This document shows positions 16,235 to 26,196 of a stretch of DNA of 64,000 nt, one piece after another (positions within the stretch are counted from its first letter, which is position 1; each line of letters begins with the position of its first letter). The notes beneath the pieces were generated by a model, which ran no database searches, was not told the origin of the DNA, and worked only from the letters and a program-made list of their open reading frames with translations. The stretch is from Ramlibacter sp. PS4R-6 (GTDB taxonomy: Bacteria; Pseudomonadota; Gammaproteobacteria; Burkholderiales; Burkholderiaceae_C), in the NCBI RefSeq assembly GCF_037572775.1, contig NZ_JBBHKA010000001.1:2108001-2172000 (forward strand). Reading direction: 5' to 3'. The translations under genes were made by a program, and so were the position numbers.

Positions 16235-17145
16235 CCCTGCGCACGGAGTACCTGGCGGCCATCGCGGCGCACGCCGGGATCGCCATCGACCGCGACCGCA
16301 TCGAGCCGCCGCGGCAGGGCTTCGCGACGCTCAACGGCTTGCGCATGCGCTACCTCGAATGGGGCGACCCCGCCGCCCGGCCGCTCCTGCTGCTGCACGG
16401 CGGCGGCCAGTCGGCGCACACCTGGGACGCGTTCTGCCTGGCGATGAGCGGCCGGTTCCGGTGCGTGGCGCTGGACCAGCGCGGCCACGGCGATTCGCAA
16501 TGGTCCGACGCCGGCGAATACGCCCTCGCGGACCACGCACGGGACGTCGCCGCGCTCGTCGACGCCCTGGCCTTGCACAGGCCGATCGTGGTGGGCATGT
16601 CGATGGGCGGCGTGAACGGGATCGCGTATGCCGCCTCGCACCCCGATCGCGTGGGCGGCCTGGTCTGCGTCGACATCGGCCCGGAGGCGCAATTCGAGCC
16701 CGTGGACCGGCTGATGCGCGGCCTGGGCGGCTATCGCGTGTTCGACAGCCCCGAGGATGCCGCGGCAAGGCTGTCGCGCCTGGGCGCGCGCCGCGACCCC
16801 GCGCTGCTGCGCGACACGCTGGCGCTCAACCTGCGCCGCCAGGACGACGGAACCTGGACGTGGAAGTACGACCCCCGCACGCTCGTCGGCCTGACGGCCA
16901 AGGACATCATGGATGCCCGCCGCCCGCTGTGGGGCGTCCTGCACCGCATCGCCTGCCCGGTGCTGGTGGCGCGCGGCGCCGACAGCGAAATCTTCACCGC
17001 CGACGATGCGCGCAAGTTCGCCGCCGCGCTGCCCGACGGGCGCTGGATGGACGTGCCGCGCGCCCGCCATTCCGTGCAGACCGACAACCCGGCGGGCTTG
17101 GCCGAAGCAGTCTCCCGGTTCGCCGACTCGATCGCCTTGCATTGA
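16231..17145 (+). CDS. Alpha/beta-fold hydrolase
   Basis: A 304-aa alpha/beta hydrolase. LLLLHGGGQSAHTWD provides the HG oxyanion turn and GMSMGG the nucleophile elbow with the catalytic Ser. VARGADSEIF carries the probable acid, and a late His follows (ARHSVQT). No signal peptide is present. It overlaps the CoA-transferase beta gene by 4 bases. In such clusters these enzymes hydrolyse esters, lactones or ring-fission products. The true substrate is unknown. Confidence 0.9.
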   Translation: MTLRTEYLAAIAAHAGIAIDRDRIEPPRQGFATLNGLRMRYLEWGDPAARPLLLLHGGGQSAHTWDAFCLAMSGRFRCVALDQRGHGDSQWSDAGEYALADHARDVAALVDALALHRPIVVGMSMGGVNGIAYAASHPDRVGGLVCVDIGPEAQFEPVDRLMRGLGGYRVFDSPEDAAARLSRLGARRDPALLRDTLALNLRRQDDGTWTWKYDPRTLVGLTAKDIMDARRPLWGVLHRIACPVLVARGADSEIFTADDARKFAAALPDGRWMDVPRARHSVQTDNPAGLAEAVSRFADSIALH

Positions 17146-17164
17146 CGCTACAGGAGCGCCTGCC

Positions 17165-17464
17165 ATGACATCACTGCCCGACTTCGAATCCTTCCGCGCC
17201 GACGCCGTCGCCAGGGGCTTCGACGAAGTGCTCGAGCGCCGCTGGGCGCCGCAGGCCGTGACCGGGATCCACACGCACCCCTTCAGCGTCGAAGCCGTCC
17301 TGGTGGAAGGCGAGATGTGGCTGCAGCAGGGCCCGATCACCGTGCACCTGGTCCCCGGCAGCGGGTTCCAGCTGGAAGCGAACGTGCCCCACTCGGAACG
17401 CTACGGCCCCGAGGGCGCCATGTTCTACGCCGCTCGCCGCCGCGAGAAGCGGGAAGCCGCGTGA
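17165..17464 (+). CDS. Small cupin-domain protein
   Basis: A 99-aa single-domain cupin. The first cupin motif begins GIHTHPFSVEAVLVEGEMW, and the second holds VPHSERYGPEG. Together these provide the two-His, Glu, His metal site of a small beta barrel. ATG 17165 follows an AGGAG ribosome-binding site. Single-domain cupins in catabolic operons can be metal isomerases, dioxygenase-like enzymes or ligand sensors, and none is favoured here. The stop overlaps the GST start by 4 bases. Confidence 0.85.
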   Translation: MTSLPDFESFRADAVARGFDEVLERRWAPQAVTGIHTHPFSVEAVLVEGEMWLQQGPITVHLVPGSGFQLEANVPHSERYGPEGAMFYAARRREKREAA

Positions 17465-18090
17465 AGCTCCTCAGCGCGACGCCCAGCCCCTACGCGCGCA
17501 AGGTGCGGATCGCGTTGCACGAGAAGGGCATCCCGTTCGAGCTGCTCACCGAGGTGCCGTGGAACGCCGGCGCCACCGCGCCCCAATACAACCCGCTCGG
17601 CAAGATCCCGGTGCTCATCCTCGACAGCGGCGAGTGCTACTACGAGTCGCGCTTCATCCTCGAGTACCTCGAGTTGCGCAATCCCGAGCCGCCGATCTAC
17701 CCGCGCGACACGCGCCTGCTGCTCGCGGCGAAGCGGCTGGAGGTGCTGGCCGACGGCGCCTGCGACGCCTTCGTGCTGGTCTTCATGGAGCGCCAGCGCC
17801 CCGAGGCGCATCGCAGCGCGCCCTGGCTCGCGCGCCAGCAAGCGAAGATCGCCGCCGCCGTCGACGAGATCGCACGGCTCATCGAGCCGGGCAGCGAATA
17901 CGCGGTCGGCGACTCCTTCAGCCTGGGTGACATCGCGGTGGGGACCTTGCTGCAGTACCTGGACGTGCGCTACCCCGAACTGCCATGGCGCCGGCATGCG
18001 CACCTGGAAGCGCTGGCGCAGCGCCTGTGGCAGCGGCCCTCGTTCGAGCAGACGGTGCCGGTGAAGCAGACGGTCGTCGGGGCGGTTTGA
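17461..18090 (+). CDS. Glutathione S-transferase family protein
   Basis: A 209-aa GST starting at GTG 17461, overlapping the cupin stop (GTGA). The N-terminal thioredoxin-like domain begins with TPSPYARKVRIALHEKGI. It carries the cis-Pro glutathione-binding segment KIPVLIL and the ES of CYYESRFILEYL. The C-terminal helical domain contains VGDSFSLGDIAVG. It is the last gene of the rightward operon and could conjugate or isomerise a reactive pathway intermediate. The substrate is unknown. Confidence 0.9.
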   Translation: MKLLSATPSPYARKVRIALHEKGIPFELLTEVPWNAGATAPQYNPLGKIPVLILDSGECYYESRFILEYLELRNPEPPIYPRDTRLLLAAKRLEVLADGACDAFVLVFMERQRPEAHRSAPWLARQQAKIAAAVDEIARLIEPGSEYAVGDSFSLGDIAVGTLLQYLDVRYPELPWRRHAHLEALAQRLWQRPSFEQTVPVKQTVVGAV

Positions 18091-18113
18091 GCCGGCCACC
18101 GCAGAAATGCGAA

Positions 18114-18132
18114 GAGCCCCGCGGTGGGGCTC
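18114..18132 (-). terminator. Hairpin downstream of tRNA-Gly and of the GST gene
   Basis: GAGCCCC and GGGGCTC form a 7-bp stem around a 5-base loop. On the minus strand the stem is followed by a moderately T-rich stretch (CTTCGCATTTC), fitting a terminator for the tRNA. It may also end the converging GST operon. The weak T tract keeps confidence moderate. Confidence 0.5.
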
Positions 18133-18137
18133 CGGGC

Positions 18138-18211
18138 TGGAGCGGGCGATGGGAATCGAACCCACGTCTTGAGCTTGGGAAGCTCAGGTCCTGCCATTGA
18201 ACGACGCCCGC
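18138..18211 (-). tRNA. tRNA-Gly (anticodon CCC)
   Basis: The minus strand folds as a full cloverleaf of 74 bases with an encoded 3' CCA. The acceptor stem pairs GCGGGCG with CGCCCGC and the discriminator is T. The anticodon stem TGAGC/GCTCA encloses the loop TTCCCAA, giving anticodon CCC, which reads GGG. The T arm carries the standard GTTCGATTC. It stands alone between the GST operon and alaS. Confidence 0.95.
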
Positions 18212-18241
18212 AGGGTTGAGCGATTCTAAGTCAGCAGGGCT

Positions 18242-18388
18242 TCACCAACCCCTGGCGTCGATGAACTGCTTCACGCGCTGCGCGAGCAGCATCGAGCCGG
18301 CGTTCACGGAAGTTGAAAAGTCAACCTCCCCTGGGGGCCGAGCCGCGCAAGTCGGCAGGATTCCGCGGCACGTGCAAGAGGGAATGGC
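18242..18388 (-). pseudogene. Possible 3' remnant of an unidentified gene
   Basis: The 237-base gap between the tRNA and alaS contains a minus-strand open frame of 48 codons. It ends in TGA at 18242 and has no convincing start. Its last 20 or so residues (for example NAGSMLLAQRVKQFIDARGW) look like a real protein C-terminus, while the upstream part looks random. It may be what is left after a deletion. It was not recognised as any family. Confidence 0.3.
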
Positions 18389-18448
18389 TCAGGCAGCGGG
18401 GCGGGGCATGGGCCACCCGATAAAATCACCGGTCCACCCGGAACCCCC

Positions 18449-21073
18449 ATGACCCCCCGCAAATTCACCGTCGCCGAGATCCGCCAGACCTTCCTCGATT
18501 TCTTCGAGCAGCGGGGGCATGCCGTCGTCGCGTCGAGCCCGCTCGTGCCGGGCAACGACCCCACGCTGATGTTCACCAACTCGGGCATGGTGCAGTTCAA
18601 GGACGTGTTCCTGGGCACCGACAAGCGCCCGTACGTTCGCGCGGCATCCGTGCAGGCCTGCCTGCGCGCCGGCGGCAAGCACAACGACCTGGAGAACGTG
18701 GGTTACACGGCGCGCCACCACACGTTCTTCGAGATGCTGGGCAACTGGAGCTTCGGCGACTACTTCAAGCGCGAGTCGCTCAAGTGGGGCTGGGAGCTGC
18801 TCACCCAGGTGTACGGCCTGCCGGCGGACCGGCTGCTCGCCACCGTGTACCACGAGGACGACGAGGCCTACGACATCTGGACGAAGGAGATCGGCCTGCC
18901 GGCGAATCGCGTCATCCGCATCGGCGACAACAAGGGCGGCAAGTACAAGAGCGACAACTTCTGGATGATGGCCGACACCGGCCCCTGCGGCCCGTGCTCG
19001 GAAATCTTCTACGACCACGGCGATCACATCCCCGGCGGGCCGCCCGGCAGCCCCGAGGAGGACGGCGACCGCTTCATCGAGATCTGGAACCACGTGTTCA
19101 TGCAGTTCGACATGCAGCCGGACGGCAGCGTGGTGCCGCTGCCCGCGCCCTGCGTGGACACCGGCATGGGCCTGGAGCGCCTCGCCGCGATCCTGCAGCA
19201 CGTGCACAGCAACTACGAGATCGACATCTTCGAGAAGCTGATCGCCGCCGCCGGCCGCGAGACGCACACCAAGGACCTGTCGAACCCGTCGCTGCGCGTC
19301 ATTGCCGACCACGTGCGCGCGACGTCGTTCCTCGTGGCCGACGGCGTGATCCCGTCCAACGAAGGCCGCGGCTACGTACAGCGCCGCATCATCCGCCGCG
19401 CCATCCGCCACGGCTACAAGCTGGGCCAGAAGACGCCGTTCTTCTACAAGATCGTGCCGGACCTCGTCGCGATGATGGGCGAGGCGTATCCCAACCTCGC
19501 CGCGAGCAAGCAACGCATCATGGACGTGCTGAAGGCGGAGGAAGAGCGCTTCTACGAAACGCTCGAGAACGGCATGGAGATCCTGGATGCGGCGCTGGCC
19601 GGCGGCAAGACCGTGCTGCCGGGTGATGTCGCGTTCAAGTTGCACGACACCTACGGCTTCCCGCTGGACCTGACCAACGACGTCTGCCGCGAGCGCAACG
19701 TCACGGTCGACACGGCGGGTTTCGAGCGGGCGATGGAAAAGCAGAAGGCCGCCGGCCGTGCCGCGGGCAAGTTCAAGATGGACCGCGCGCTGGAATACAC
19801 CGGCGCGGGCAACGTGTTCACCGGCTACGAAAAGCTCGAGGAACCGGCGAAAGTCGTCGCGCTGTACCGCGAAGGCACGCCCGTGCAGCAGCTTGCGCAG
19901 GGCGAGTCGGGCGTGGTCGTTCTCGACAAGACGCCGTTCTACGCGGAAAGCGGCGGCCAGGTGGGCGACAGCGGCACCATCGCCGCGCAGGGCGTGCAGT
20001 TCGGCGTGGAGGACACGCAGAAGATCAAGGCCGACGTCTTCGGCCACCACGGCACGATGGCGCAGGGCACGCTGAAGGTCGGCGATGCGGTGAAGGCCGC
20101 CGTCGACACCGCGCGCCGCCAGGCGACGATGCGCAACCACTCGGTCACGCACCTGATGCACAAGGCGTTGCGCGAAGTGCTGGGCTCGCACGTGCAGCAG
20201 AAGGGCTCGCTGGTCGATGCCGACAAGACGCGCTTCGACTTCACGCACAACCACGCCGTCACCGACGACCAGGTGCGCGAGATCGAAAAGCGCGTCAACG
20301 ATGAAATCCTCGCGAACCAGCCCACGCAGGCGCGCGTGATGGACATCGAATCGGCGAAGGCGACCGGCGCGGTCATGCTGTTCGGCGAGAAGTACGGCGA
20401 CACCGTGCGCGTGCTCGACATCGGCAGCTCGCGCGAGCTGTGCGGCGGTACGCACGTGCAGCGCACGGGCGACATCGGGCTGTTCAAGATCGTGATGGAA
20501 GGCGGCGTGGCCGCGGGCATCCGCCGCGTCGAGGCCGTGACGGGTGCCAATGCGCTGCACTACCTGCAGGACCTGGAGTCCACCGTGAACAGCGCGGCCA
20601 GCACGCTCAAGTCCGCGCCGCAGGAGCTGGGTGGCCGCATCGTGCAGGTGCTGGACCAGGTGCGCACGCTCGAAAAGGAAATAGCGCAGCTCAAGGGCAA
20701 GCTCGCATCGTCGAAGGGCGACGACCTCGTGTCGCAGGCGGTGGACGTGAAGGGCGTGAAGGTGCTGGCTGCGCGCCTGGACGGCGCCGACGCCAAGACC
20801 TTGCGCGACACGATGGACAAGCTCAAGGACAAGCTCAAGACCGCGGCCATCGTTCTCGCGGCCGTGGACGGCGGCAAGGTGCAGCTCGCTGCGGGCGTCA
20901 CCGCCGACAGCATGGGCAAGGTCAAGGCCGGCGACCTGGTGAACTTCGTCGCGCAGCAGGTCGGCGGCAAGGGCGGCGGCAAGGCCGACATGGCCATGGC
21001 CGGCGGCACCGACGCGAGCAAGCTGCCCCTGGCCCTGGAGTCGGTCCAGGGCTGGGTCGCCGAACGTGTCTGA
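18449..21073 (+). CDS. alaS: Alanine--tRNA ligase
   Basis: A full-length 874-aa AlaRS. The class II catalytic domain opens with [13 protein letters not shown] and includes [17 protein letters not shown]. The editing domain has its zinc site as His564, His568 (HSVTH), Cys665 and His669 (CGGTH). The C-terminal C-Ala oligomerisation domain is present with its coiled-coil linker. It charges tRNA-Ala and clears mischarged Ser and Gly. A TAAAAT -10-like box at 18421 lies 28 bases before the ATG, but no good -35 is visible. It converges with the binding-protein gene, leaving only 3 bases between stops. Confidence 0.98.
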   Translation: MTPRKFTVAEIRQTFLDFFEQRGHAVVASSPLVPGNDPTLMFTNSGMVQFKDVFLGTDKRPYVRAASVQACLRAGGKHNDLENVGYTARHHTFFEMLGNWSFGDYFKRESLKWGWELLTQVYGLPADRLLATVYHEDDEAYDIWTKEIGLPANRVIRIGDNKGGKYKSDNFWMMADTGPCGPCSEIFYDHGDHIPGGPPGSPEEDGDRFIEIWNHVFMQFDMQPDGSVVPLPAPCVDTGMGLERLAAILQHVHSNYEIDIFEKLIAAAGRETHTKDLSNPSLRVIADHVRATSFLVADGVIPSNEGRGYVQRRIIRRAIRHGYKLGQKTPFFYKIVPDLVAMMGEAYPNLAASKQRIMDVLKAEEERFYETLENGMEILDAALAGGKTVLPGDVAFKLHDTYGFPLDLTNDVCRERNVTVDTAGFERAMEKQKAAGRAAGKFKMDRALEYTGAGNVFTGYEKLEEPAKVVALYREGTPVQQLAQGESGVVVLDKTPFYAESGGQVGDSGTIAAQGVQFGVEDTQKIKADVFGHHGTMAQGTLKVGDAVKAAVDTARRQATMRNHSVTHLMHKALREVLGSHVQQKGSLVDADKTRFDFTHNHAVTDDQVREIEKRVNDEILANQPTQARVMDIESAKATGAVMLFGEKYGDTVRVLDIGSSRELCGGTHVQRTGDIGLFKIVMEGGVAAGIRRVEAVTGANALHYLQDLESTVNSAASTLKSAPQELGGRIVQVLDQVRTLEKEIAQLKGKLASSKGDDLVSQAVDVKGVKVLAARLDGADAKTLRDTMDKLKDKLKTAAIVLAAVDGGKVQLAAGVTADSMGKVKAGDLVNFVAQQVGGKGGGKADMAMAGGTDASKLPLALESVQGWVAERV

Positions 21074-21076
21074 CGC

Positions 21077-22213
21077 TTAGCGGACGACTTTGCCGTCCGG
21101 CGTGATCGTCACCAGGTCGATCGCGCGAACCGAGTCGCGCACACCCGCGCGCAGGTTGATGCGGAAGCCGCCCACGTCGTAGTCGGTCATCGACGACATC
21201 GCGCGCTGCAAGGCGGCCTTGTCGAACTTGGTCCCGACGCCCGCGCGCTTGACGGCTTCGGCCATCGTCTTTGCGGCGATGAAGCCTTCCAGGCTTTCGT
21301 ACGACGGCGTCTGGTCCGAGTTGTCGATGGCCGCGAGGTATTCCTTGACGATGGGCGTGGCGCGGCTCTTGGGCGAAGGCACCACCTGCGACACGACCAC
21401 GCCGCCGATCTCCTTGCCCAGCGCGGTGAACAGCGGGTCGATGCCGACCACCGAGAAATTCAGGAACGAGCCCGCATAGCCCGACTTGCGCGCCTTGCGG
21501 ATGAAGGCGGCCGTCGAGTTGAACAGGGACACCTGGATGATCGCCTGCGGGTTGGCCTTGGTGATCGTGGCGACCGCGTTGTCGACCTTGTCGCTGTTGA
21601 CTGGCACGAATGCGGAAGCCACCAGCGGCGCCAGCTTCTGTTCGGCGAGCGCCTCCTGCACGGCCTGCAGGCCCGCGCGGCCCATCGCGTCGTCCTCGGC
21701 CAGGACGGCGATGCGCGTCTGCCCGAGGGTTGCGCAGTGGCGCACCATCTTCAGCGCCTCGTCGGCCAGGCTGGGGCGCACGTGGAAGACGTTCGGGTGC
21801 TTGGCGTCGCGCAAGGTGTCCGCGGCCGCGAAGGGCGCGAAGAAGATCGCGTTCTCGGCCGTGGCGACGTTGGCACCGGCATCGGCGCTGCCTGTGCCCA
21901 CGAAACCGAACAGCAGGTCGGCGCCGTCGGCCAATAGCTTCTTCGCGTTTTCGCCGGCGCGAGCGGGGACGTACCCGTCGTCCAGTTGGCGCAGTTCGAA
22001 CTGGTAGCCCGGGCTGTTCTTCTGCCCGTTGAAGGTGTCGACGTAAAGCTTCGCGCCGGCGGCGAAGGCCAGGCCGATTTCACTGGCGGCGCCGGTGAGC
22101 GGCACCGACTGCCCCAGCACGATCTTCTTCTGGTTCTTGGCCTGGGCCCATACGGGGCCGGCGACGGCGAGTGCGAGCGACGCGGCCAGGGCGGTTCTGC
22201 GGCGGATGGACAT
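21077..22213 (-). CDS. Liv-type ABC transporter substrate-binding protein (orphan)
   Basis: A 378-aa periplasmic binding protein with a signal peptide (MSIRRRTALAASLALAVAGP, cleaved near VWAQA). The mature start KIVLGQSVPLTGAASEIG and the FGFVGTGSADAG segment are typical of type I LivK-like proteins. ATG 22213 follows AGGAG. An in-frame start farther upstream (22318) is rejected because the signal peptide begins at 22213. No permease or ATPase gene is adjacent, so it either borrows another importer or serves a sensor. Confidence 0.92.
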   Translation of the reverse strand: MSIRRRTALAASLALAVAGPVWAQAKNQKKIVLGQSVPLTGAASEIGLAFAAGAKLYVDTFNGQKNSPGYQFELRQLDDGYVPARAGENAKKLLADGADLLFGFVGTGSADAGANVATAENAIFFAPFAAADTLRDAKHPNVFHVRPSLADEALKMVRHCATLGQTRIAVLAEDDAMGRAGLQAVQEALAEQKLAPLVASAFVPVNSDKVDNAVATITKANPQAIIQVSLFNSTAAFIRKARKSGYAGSFLNFSVVGIDPLFTALGKEIGGVVVSQVVPSPKSRATPIVKEYLAAIDNSDQTPSYESLEGFIAAKTMAEAVKRAGVGTKFDKAALQRAMSSMTDYDVGGFRINLRAGVRDSVRAIDLVTITPDGKVVR

Positions 22214-22345
22214 GGTGGGGACTCCTCTCAAACTAACTCGAAAGCGCTCAATGACGATACTCCTCGGGCATTGCCCCCACAAGGCGGGATCACCGGGGGC
22301 GCCATGCCGATTGCTCATGGGCGAATGCAGGCTTCGTGCCCGGCA

Positions 22346-23041
22346 TCAGCGCTTGCGGAACACCAGGTCCCACACGCCGTGGCCCAGTTTCAGGCCGCGG
22401 TTCTCGAACTTGGTGAGCGGCCGGTACTCCGGGCGCGGCGCGTAGCCGCCGGCGGTGTTCTCCAGCGCCGGTTCGGCGCCCAGCACCTCGCGCATCTGCT
22501 GCGCGTACTCCTCCCAGTCGGTCGCGCAGTGCAGGTAGCCGCCCGGCTGCAGGCGCGAGGCGATCTTCGCGGCCAGCGGCGGCTGGATCAGGCGGCGCTT
22601 GTGATGCCGCTTCTTGTGCCACGGGTCCGGAAAGAACACGTGCACGCCTGCCAGCGACGCGGGCGCGACCATGTGGTCCAGCACCTCGACGGCGTCGTGC
22701 TGCACGATGCGGATGTTCGAAAGCTGCTGCTCGCCGATGCGCTTGAGCAAGGCGCCCACGCCGGGCGTGTGCACCTCGCAGCACAGGAAGTTGGTGCCGG
22801 GCATCAGCCCCGCGATGTGCGCCGTGGCCTCGCCCATGCCGAAGCCGATCTCGAGCACGGTGGGCGCATCGCGGCCGAAGGCTTGCGCCAGGTCCAGCAC
22901 GCGCGGCTCGTAGCCGATGATGAACTGCGAACCCAGCTGTTCGCGGGCGCGCGCCTGGCCGGTGGTCACGCGGCCGCCGCGCTTCACGAAACTGCGGATG
23001 GTGCGCCTGTGCGGCGTCTTGTCGTTTTCGTCGTCACTCAC
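22346..23041 (-). CDS. trmB: tRNA (guanine-N7-)-methyltransferase
   Basis: A 231-aa SAM-dependent methyltransferase that forms m7G46 in tRNA. It has the SAM motif [11 protein letters not shown], the family motif [15 protein letters not shown] and a C-terminal TKFENRG loop. The start is GTG 23041, overlapping the gluQ stop by 4 bases, and gives the usual N-terminus ([13 protein letters not shown]). It follows gluQ in the same leftward unit, so two tRNA-modifying enzymes are coexpressed. Confidence 0.96.
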   Translation of the reverse strand: MSDDENDKTPHRRTIRSFVKRGGRVTTGQARAREQLGSQFIIGYEPRVLDLAQAFGRDAPTVLEIGFGMGEATAHIAGLMPGTNFLCCEVHTPGVGALLKRIGEQQLSNIRIVQHDAVEVLDHMVAPASLAGVHVFFPDPWHKKRHHKRRLIQPPLAAKIASRLQPGGYLHCATDWEEYAQQMREVLGAEPALENTAGGYAPRPEYRPLTKFENRGLKLGHGVWDLVFRKR

Positions 23042-23916
23042 GGGCTTCGATTGTAGGTGGCGCGCCATTGCGCCACCCACGCCGCCAGGGCCGATGCGAC
23101 TGCGCCTTCCTGCGCCGGCAGGCCCAGCGCGGCCGCCGTGGCGTTGAGCGCGCGCAGCGGGTCGCGGGTTTCCGCTTCCACCGCGCCGTTCTGCTTCGAC
23201 AGCTTCTCGCCGTTGGCGCCGAACACCAGCGGCGTGTGCAGGTAGCGCGGCGTCGCCGTGCCCAGCGCCTGCTGCAGCTGGATCTGCCTGGCGGTGTTGT
23301 CCGCCAGGTCCTCGCCGCGCACGACGTCGGTGATGCCTTGCGCCGCATCGTCGACGACGACGGCGAGCTGGTAGGCCCACAAGCCGTCCGCGCGCTTGAG
23401 GACGAAGTCGCCGACTTCGCGCTCGACGTCCTGCGATTGCGCGCCCAGGCGGCGGTCGGTCCACGCCACGCGGCCCGGCTCGACACGGAAACGCCACGAC
23501 CGCGGCTCGCGCCCGTGCAAGCCGTTGCGGCAGGTGCCCGGGTAGACGAGCTCGCCGTGCCGCTCCTGCGTGCGCCCCAGCGCCGCGAGCGCGCCCTCGA
23601 TGTCCTTGCGCGAACACGCACACGGGTAGGCGCGGCCGGCGGCCACCAGCGCATCGAGTGCGCGCTGGTAGTGCTCCCGCCGCGCCGATTGCCACAGCGG
23701 CGGCTCGTCGGGCACGAGGCCGCAGTCGGCCAGCTGCCGCAGGATGGTTTCGGCCGCGCCCGGCACGCAACGCGGCGTGTCGACGTCCTCGATGCGCACC
23801 AGCCAGCGCCCGCCGTTCGCGCGCGCATCGAGCCAGCTCGCCAGCGCCGCGACGAGCGAGCCCGCATGCAGGGGGCCCGTGGGCGAGGGCGCGAAACGGC
23901 CGACGTACGGCGCCAT
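23038..23916 (-). CDS. gluQ: Glutamyl-Q tRNA(Asp) synthetase
   Basis: A 292-aa paralogue of the GluRS catalytic domain without an anticodon-binding domain. It attaches Glu to queuosine at position 34 of tRNA-Asp. [16 protein letters not shown] contains the HIGH-type motif (LHAG), and EKLSKQNG is the KMSKS-type motif. The zinc-binding segment includes CACS and CRNGLHG. ATG 23916 is the natural start before the first strand. It lies 4 bases after the LysR stop and is followed by trmB. Confidence 0.95.
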   Translation of the reverse strand: MAPYVGRFAPSPTGPLHAGSLVAALASWLDARANGGRWLVRIEDVDTPRCVPGAAETILRQLADCGLVPDEPPLWQSARREHYQRALDALVAAGRAYPCACSRKDIEGALAALGRTQERHGELVYPGTCRNGLHGREPRSWRFRVEPGRVAWTDRRLGAQSQDVEREVGDFVLKRADGLWAYQLAVVVDDAAQGITDVVRGEDLADNTARQIQLQQALGTATPRYLHTPLVFGANGEKLSKQNGAVEAETRDPLRALNATAAALGLPAQEGAVASALAAWVAQWRATYNRSP

Positions 23917-23920
23917 CGTG

Positions 23921-24871
23921 TCAGCCCAGGATGCCGTCCGCGAACCGGTGCCGCTCCAGCAGCGCCCGCCGCGTCGCGGGGCTCTCCAGCTGCTGCAGCC
24001 ACCACGACAGCGCGCGGCCCGGCGGCGGGCTGGTGCGCCACGCATAGCGCATCGGAACGAGCCGCGCCGTGCGCTGCAGCTTCTTGACGACCAGCGTGCC
24101 GCGCTCGACGTGCGGCCGCGCGAGCGGCTCGGGCACGAAGCCGCCGCCCAGCCCGCGCAACTGCGCGTCGATCTTCGCGCGCATCGTCGGCACGGTCAGC
24201 ACGTCCTGCCCGGGAAGGAGCGAGAAGGTCACGGCGGCGCCATGTTGCACGGAGTCGGCCACCGCGATGGCGCGGTGCTTCTGCACGATGTCGTCGCTGA
24301 CCGGCTCGCGCAGCTTCGCCAGCGGGTGGTGGGGCGCGACGACGTACACGAACGGCATGTCGCCGATGGGCTGCGCCTGGATGCCGGCCGACGTGCCGGG
24401 GTCCAGCACCACGCCGATCGCCAGGTCGGCCTGGCCGGACGTCAGCTTCTCCAGCGTGCCCGACAGCGACTCGTCCAGCAGCCGCAGCCGCGTGGTCGGC
24501 GCCAGCTCGAAGAAGGCCTGCGCCAGCTCCATCACCGTGGCGCACGACATCACCGTGTCGACGGCGATCGTCAGTTGCGACTCCCAGCCGGTGGCCACGC
24601 GGCGCACGCGGTTGGCCACGGCGTCGATCTCCTGCAGCAGGCGCGCGCCTTCACGCAGCAGCTCGGTGCCGGCATCGGTCAGGCGCGCCTGGCGCGAGCT
24701 GCGGTCGAACAGCAGCACGTCCAGCGCGTCCTCGATCTGCCGCACGCGGTAGGTGACGGCGCTGGGCACCAGGCCCAGTTCGCGCGCCGCGGCGGCAAAA
24801 CTGCCGCTCGTGGCCACCGCCTGCAGCAGCGAGAGGGCGTCGGGCGTCAGGACATCGCGCGGGGTTGCCAT
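23921..24871 (-). CDS. LysR-family transcriptional regulator
   Basis: A 316-aa LTTR with a winged helix-turn-helix at residues 8-65 ([20 protein letters not shown], then [12 protein letters not shown]). A periplasmic-binding-like effector domain follows. ATG 24871 gives the standard domain start; ATG 24909 would add 12 residues (MASFKKTEA...) and cannot be excluded. It is divergent from the pirin-DoxX-flavoprotein-pirin cluster, with about 110 bases between, which is the usual arrangement for a regulator of that cluster. Confidence 0.92.
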   Translation of the reverse strand: MATPRDVLTPDALSLLQAVATSGSFAAAARELGLVPSAVTYRVRQIEDALDVLLFDRSSRQARLTDAGTELLREGARLLQEIDAVANRVRRVATGWESQLTIAVDTVMSCATVMELAQAFFELAPTTRLRLLDESLSGTLEKLTSGQADLAIGVVLDPGTSAGIQAQPIGDMPFVYVVAPHHPLAKLREPVSDDIVQKHRAIAVADSVQHGAAVTFSLLPGQDVLTVPTMRAKIDAQLRGLGGGFVPEPLARPHVERGTLVVKKLQRTARLVPMRYAWRTSPPPGRALSWWLQQLESPATRRALLERHRFADGILG

Positions 24872-24979
24872 GGATGGGCCAGGGGCTTCAGTTTTTTTGA
24901 ATGATGCCATCAAAGGCGGGAATCCTTCCGACACCGCCCGTGGACCAACATGGGAAGCATCAGGAAAGGAGAGCGCCCC

Positions 24980-25684
24980 ATGCTCACGCTTCGCAAGTCC
25001 AACGAACGCGGCCTCGCCGACCACGGCTGGCTCAAGTCGTTCCACAGCTTCTCTTTCGCCGACTACTACGACCCCCAGCACATGGGCTGGGGCAACCTGC
25101 GTGTCATCAACGAGGACCGCATCGCGCCCGGCACGGGCTTCGGCACGCACGGCCACCGCGACATGGAGATCATCAGCTACGTGCTGCAGGGCAACCTCGC
25201 GCACAAGGACAGCATGGGCAACGTCAAGGGCATCCCGCCCGGCGACGTGCAGCGCATGAGCGCCGGCCGCGGCGTGATGCACAGCGAGTTCAACCACGCG
25301 CCCAACGAGACCACGCACTTCCTGCAGATCTGGATCGAACCGAACGTGCGCGGCATCGCGCCCAGTTACGAACAGAAGACCTTCGACGAGGGCGAGAAGC
25401 GCGGCAAGCTGAGGCTTGTCGCGTCGCCCGACGGTGCCGAAGGCTCGGTGCTGATCCACGCGGACGCGCGCGTGTACGCGGGGCTCTTCGACGGCGCGGA
25501 AACCTCCACGCTCCAGCTCGATCCCACCCGCAAGGGCTACGTGCACGTGGTGCGCGGCGAAGTGGAAGTGAACGGAAAGAAGCTCGTCGGCGGCGACGCC
25601 GCGCAGCTCGAGAAGGAATCGCAGGTCACGCTGTCGGCGGGACGCGATGCGGAAGTGCTGGTCTTCGACCTCGTCGGCCAGTGA
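24980..25684 (+). CDS. Pirin family protein (YhhW-like)
   Basis: A 234-aa bicupin of the pirin family. The N-terminus HGWLKSFHSFSFADYYDP is highly typical of YhhW/quercetinase-like pirins. The metal ligands lie in FGTHGHRDMEI and HSEFNH. These proteins can oxidise flavonols such as quercetin or act as redox sensors. ATG 24980 follows AAAGGAGA; an in-frame ATG at 24950 lacks such a site. It is the first gene of a four-gene cluster opposite a LysR regulator. Confidence 0.93.
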   Translation: MLTLRKSNERGLADHGWLKSFHSFSFADYYDPQHMGWGNLRVINEDRIAPGTGFGTHGHRDMEIISYVLQGNLAHKDSMGNVKGIPPGDVQRMSAGRGVMHSEFNHAPNETTHFLQIWIEPNVRGIAPSYEQKTFDEGEKRGKLRLVASPDGAEGSVLIHADARVYAGLFDGAETSTLQLDPTRKGYVHVVRGEVEVNGKKLVGGDAAQLEKESQVTLSAGRDAEVLVFDLVGQ

Positions 25685-25719
25685 TCATCAAACGGAAAGA
25701 CGTCGAAGGGAAAAACACG

Positions 25720-26196
25720 ATGTACCCCACCACCACCAACACCCCCACCAACGGCGCGCAAGACGCGCTCGCCCTGATCGGCCGCATGCTGGTCGCCTAT
25801 GTGTTCGTGCCCTCGGGCTTCGCGAAGCTCATGGGCTTTGCCGGCACCGCCGGCTACATCGCCAGCAAGGGCGTGCCGTTCCCCGAGATCTGCGCGGCCA
25901 TCGCCGTGTTCGCCGAGCTGGGCCTGGGCCTCGCCGTGCTGGTCGGCTTCCAGACCCGCTGGGCGGCGCTGGGCCTGGCGATCTTCGTCGCGGTCATCAC
26001 GCCCCTCTTCCATGGCTACTGGGCCGTGCCCGAGGCACAATTGATGGCGCAGAAGATGAGCTTCAACAAGAACCTCGGCATCATCGGCGGCCTGCTGGCC
26101 TTCGCGGCCTTCGGCGCCGGCCGCCTGAGCGTGGACGGCGGCGTGCGCAGCCGCGATGAAGAGCCGGCCGGCCGGCCCGCCTACGGGGCACGATGA
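25720..26196 (+). CDS. DoxX family membrane protein
   Basis: A 158-aa membrane protein with about four transmembrane helices. The DoxX signatures are RMLVAYVFVPSGFAKLMGF and KGVPFPEICAAIAVFAELGLG. Members sit in the inner membrane and often accompany oxidative-stress or quinone-handling genes. It lies 35 bases after a pirin gene and overlaps the following flavoprotein gene by 4 bases. Its biochemical role is not settled. Confidence 0.92.
   Translation: MYPTTTNTPTNGAQDALALIGRMLVAYVFVPSGFAKLMGFAGTAGYIASKGVPFPEICAAIAVFAELGLGLAVLVGFQTRWAALGLAIFVAVITPLFHGYWAVPEAQLMAQKMSFNKNLGIIGGLLAFAAFGAGRLSVDGGVRSRDEEPAGRPAYGAR

Noticed and set aside
24901..26196. Long plus-strand frame starting within the pirin gene
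   Set aside because: Only its last 158 codons (from 25720) are a real gene (DoxX). The earlier part is a shifted frame of the pirin gene.
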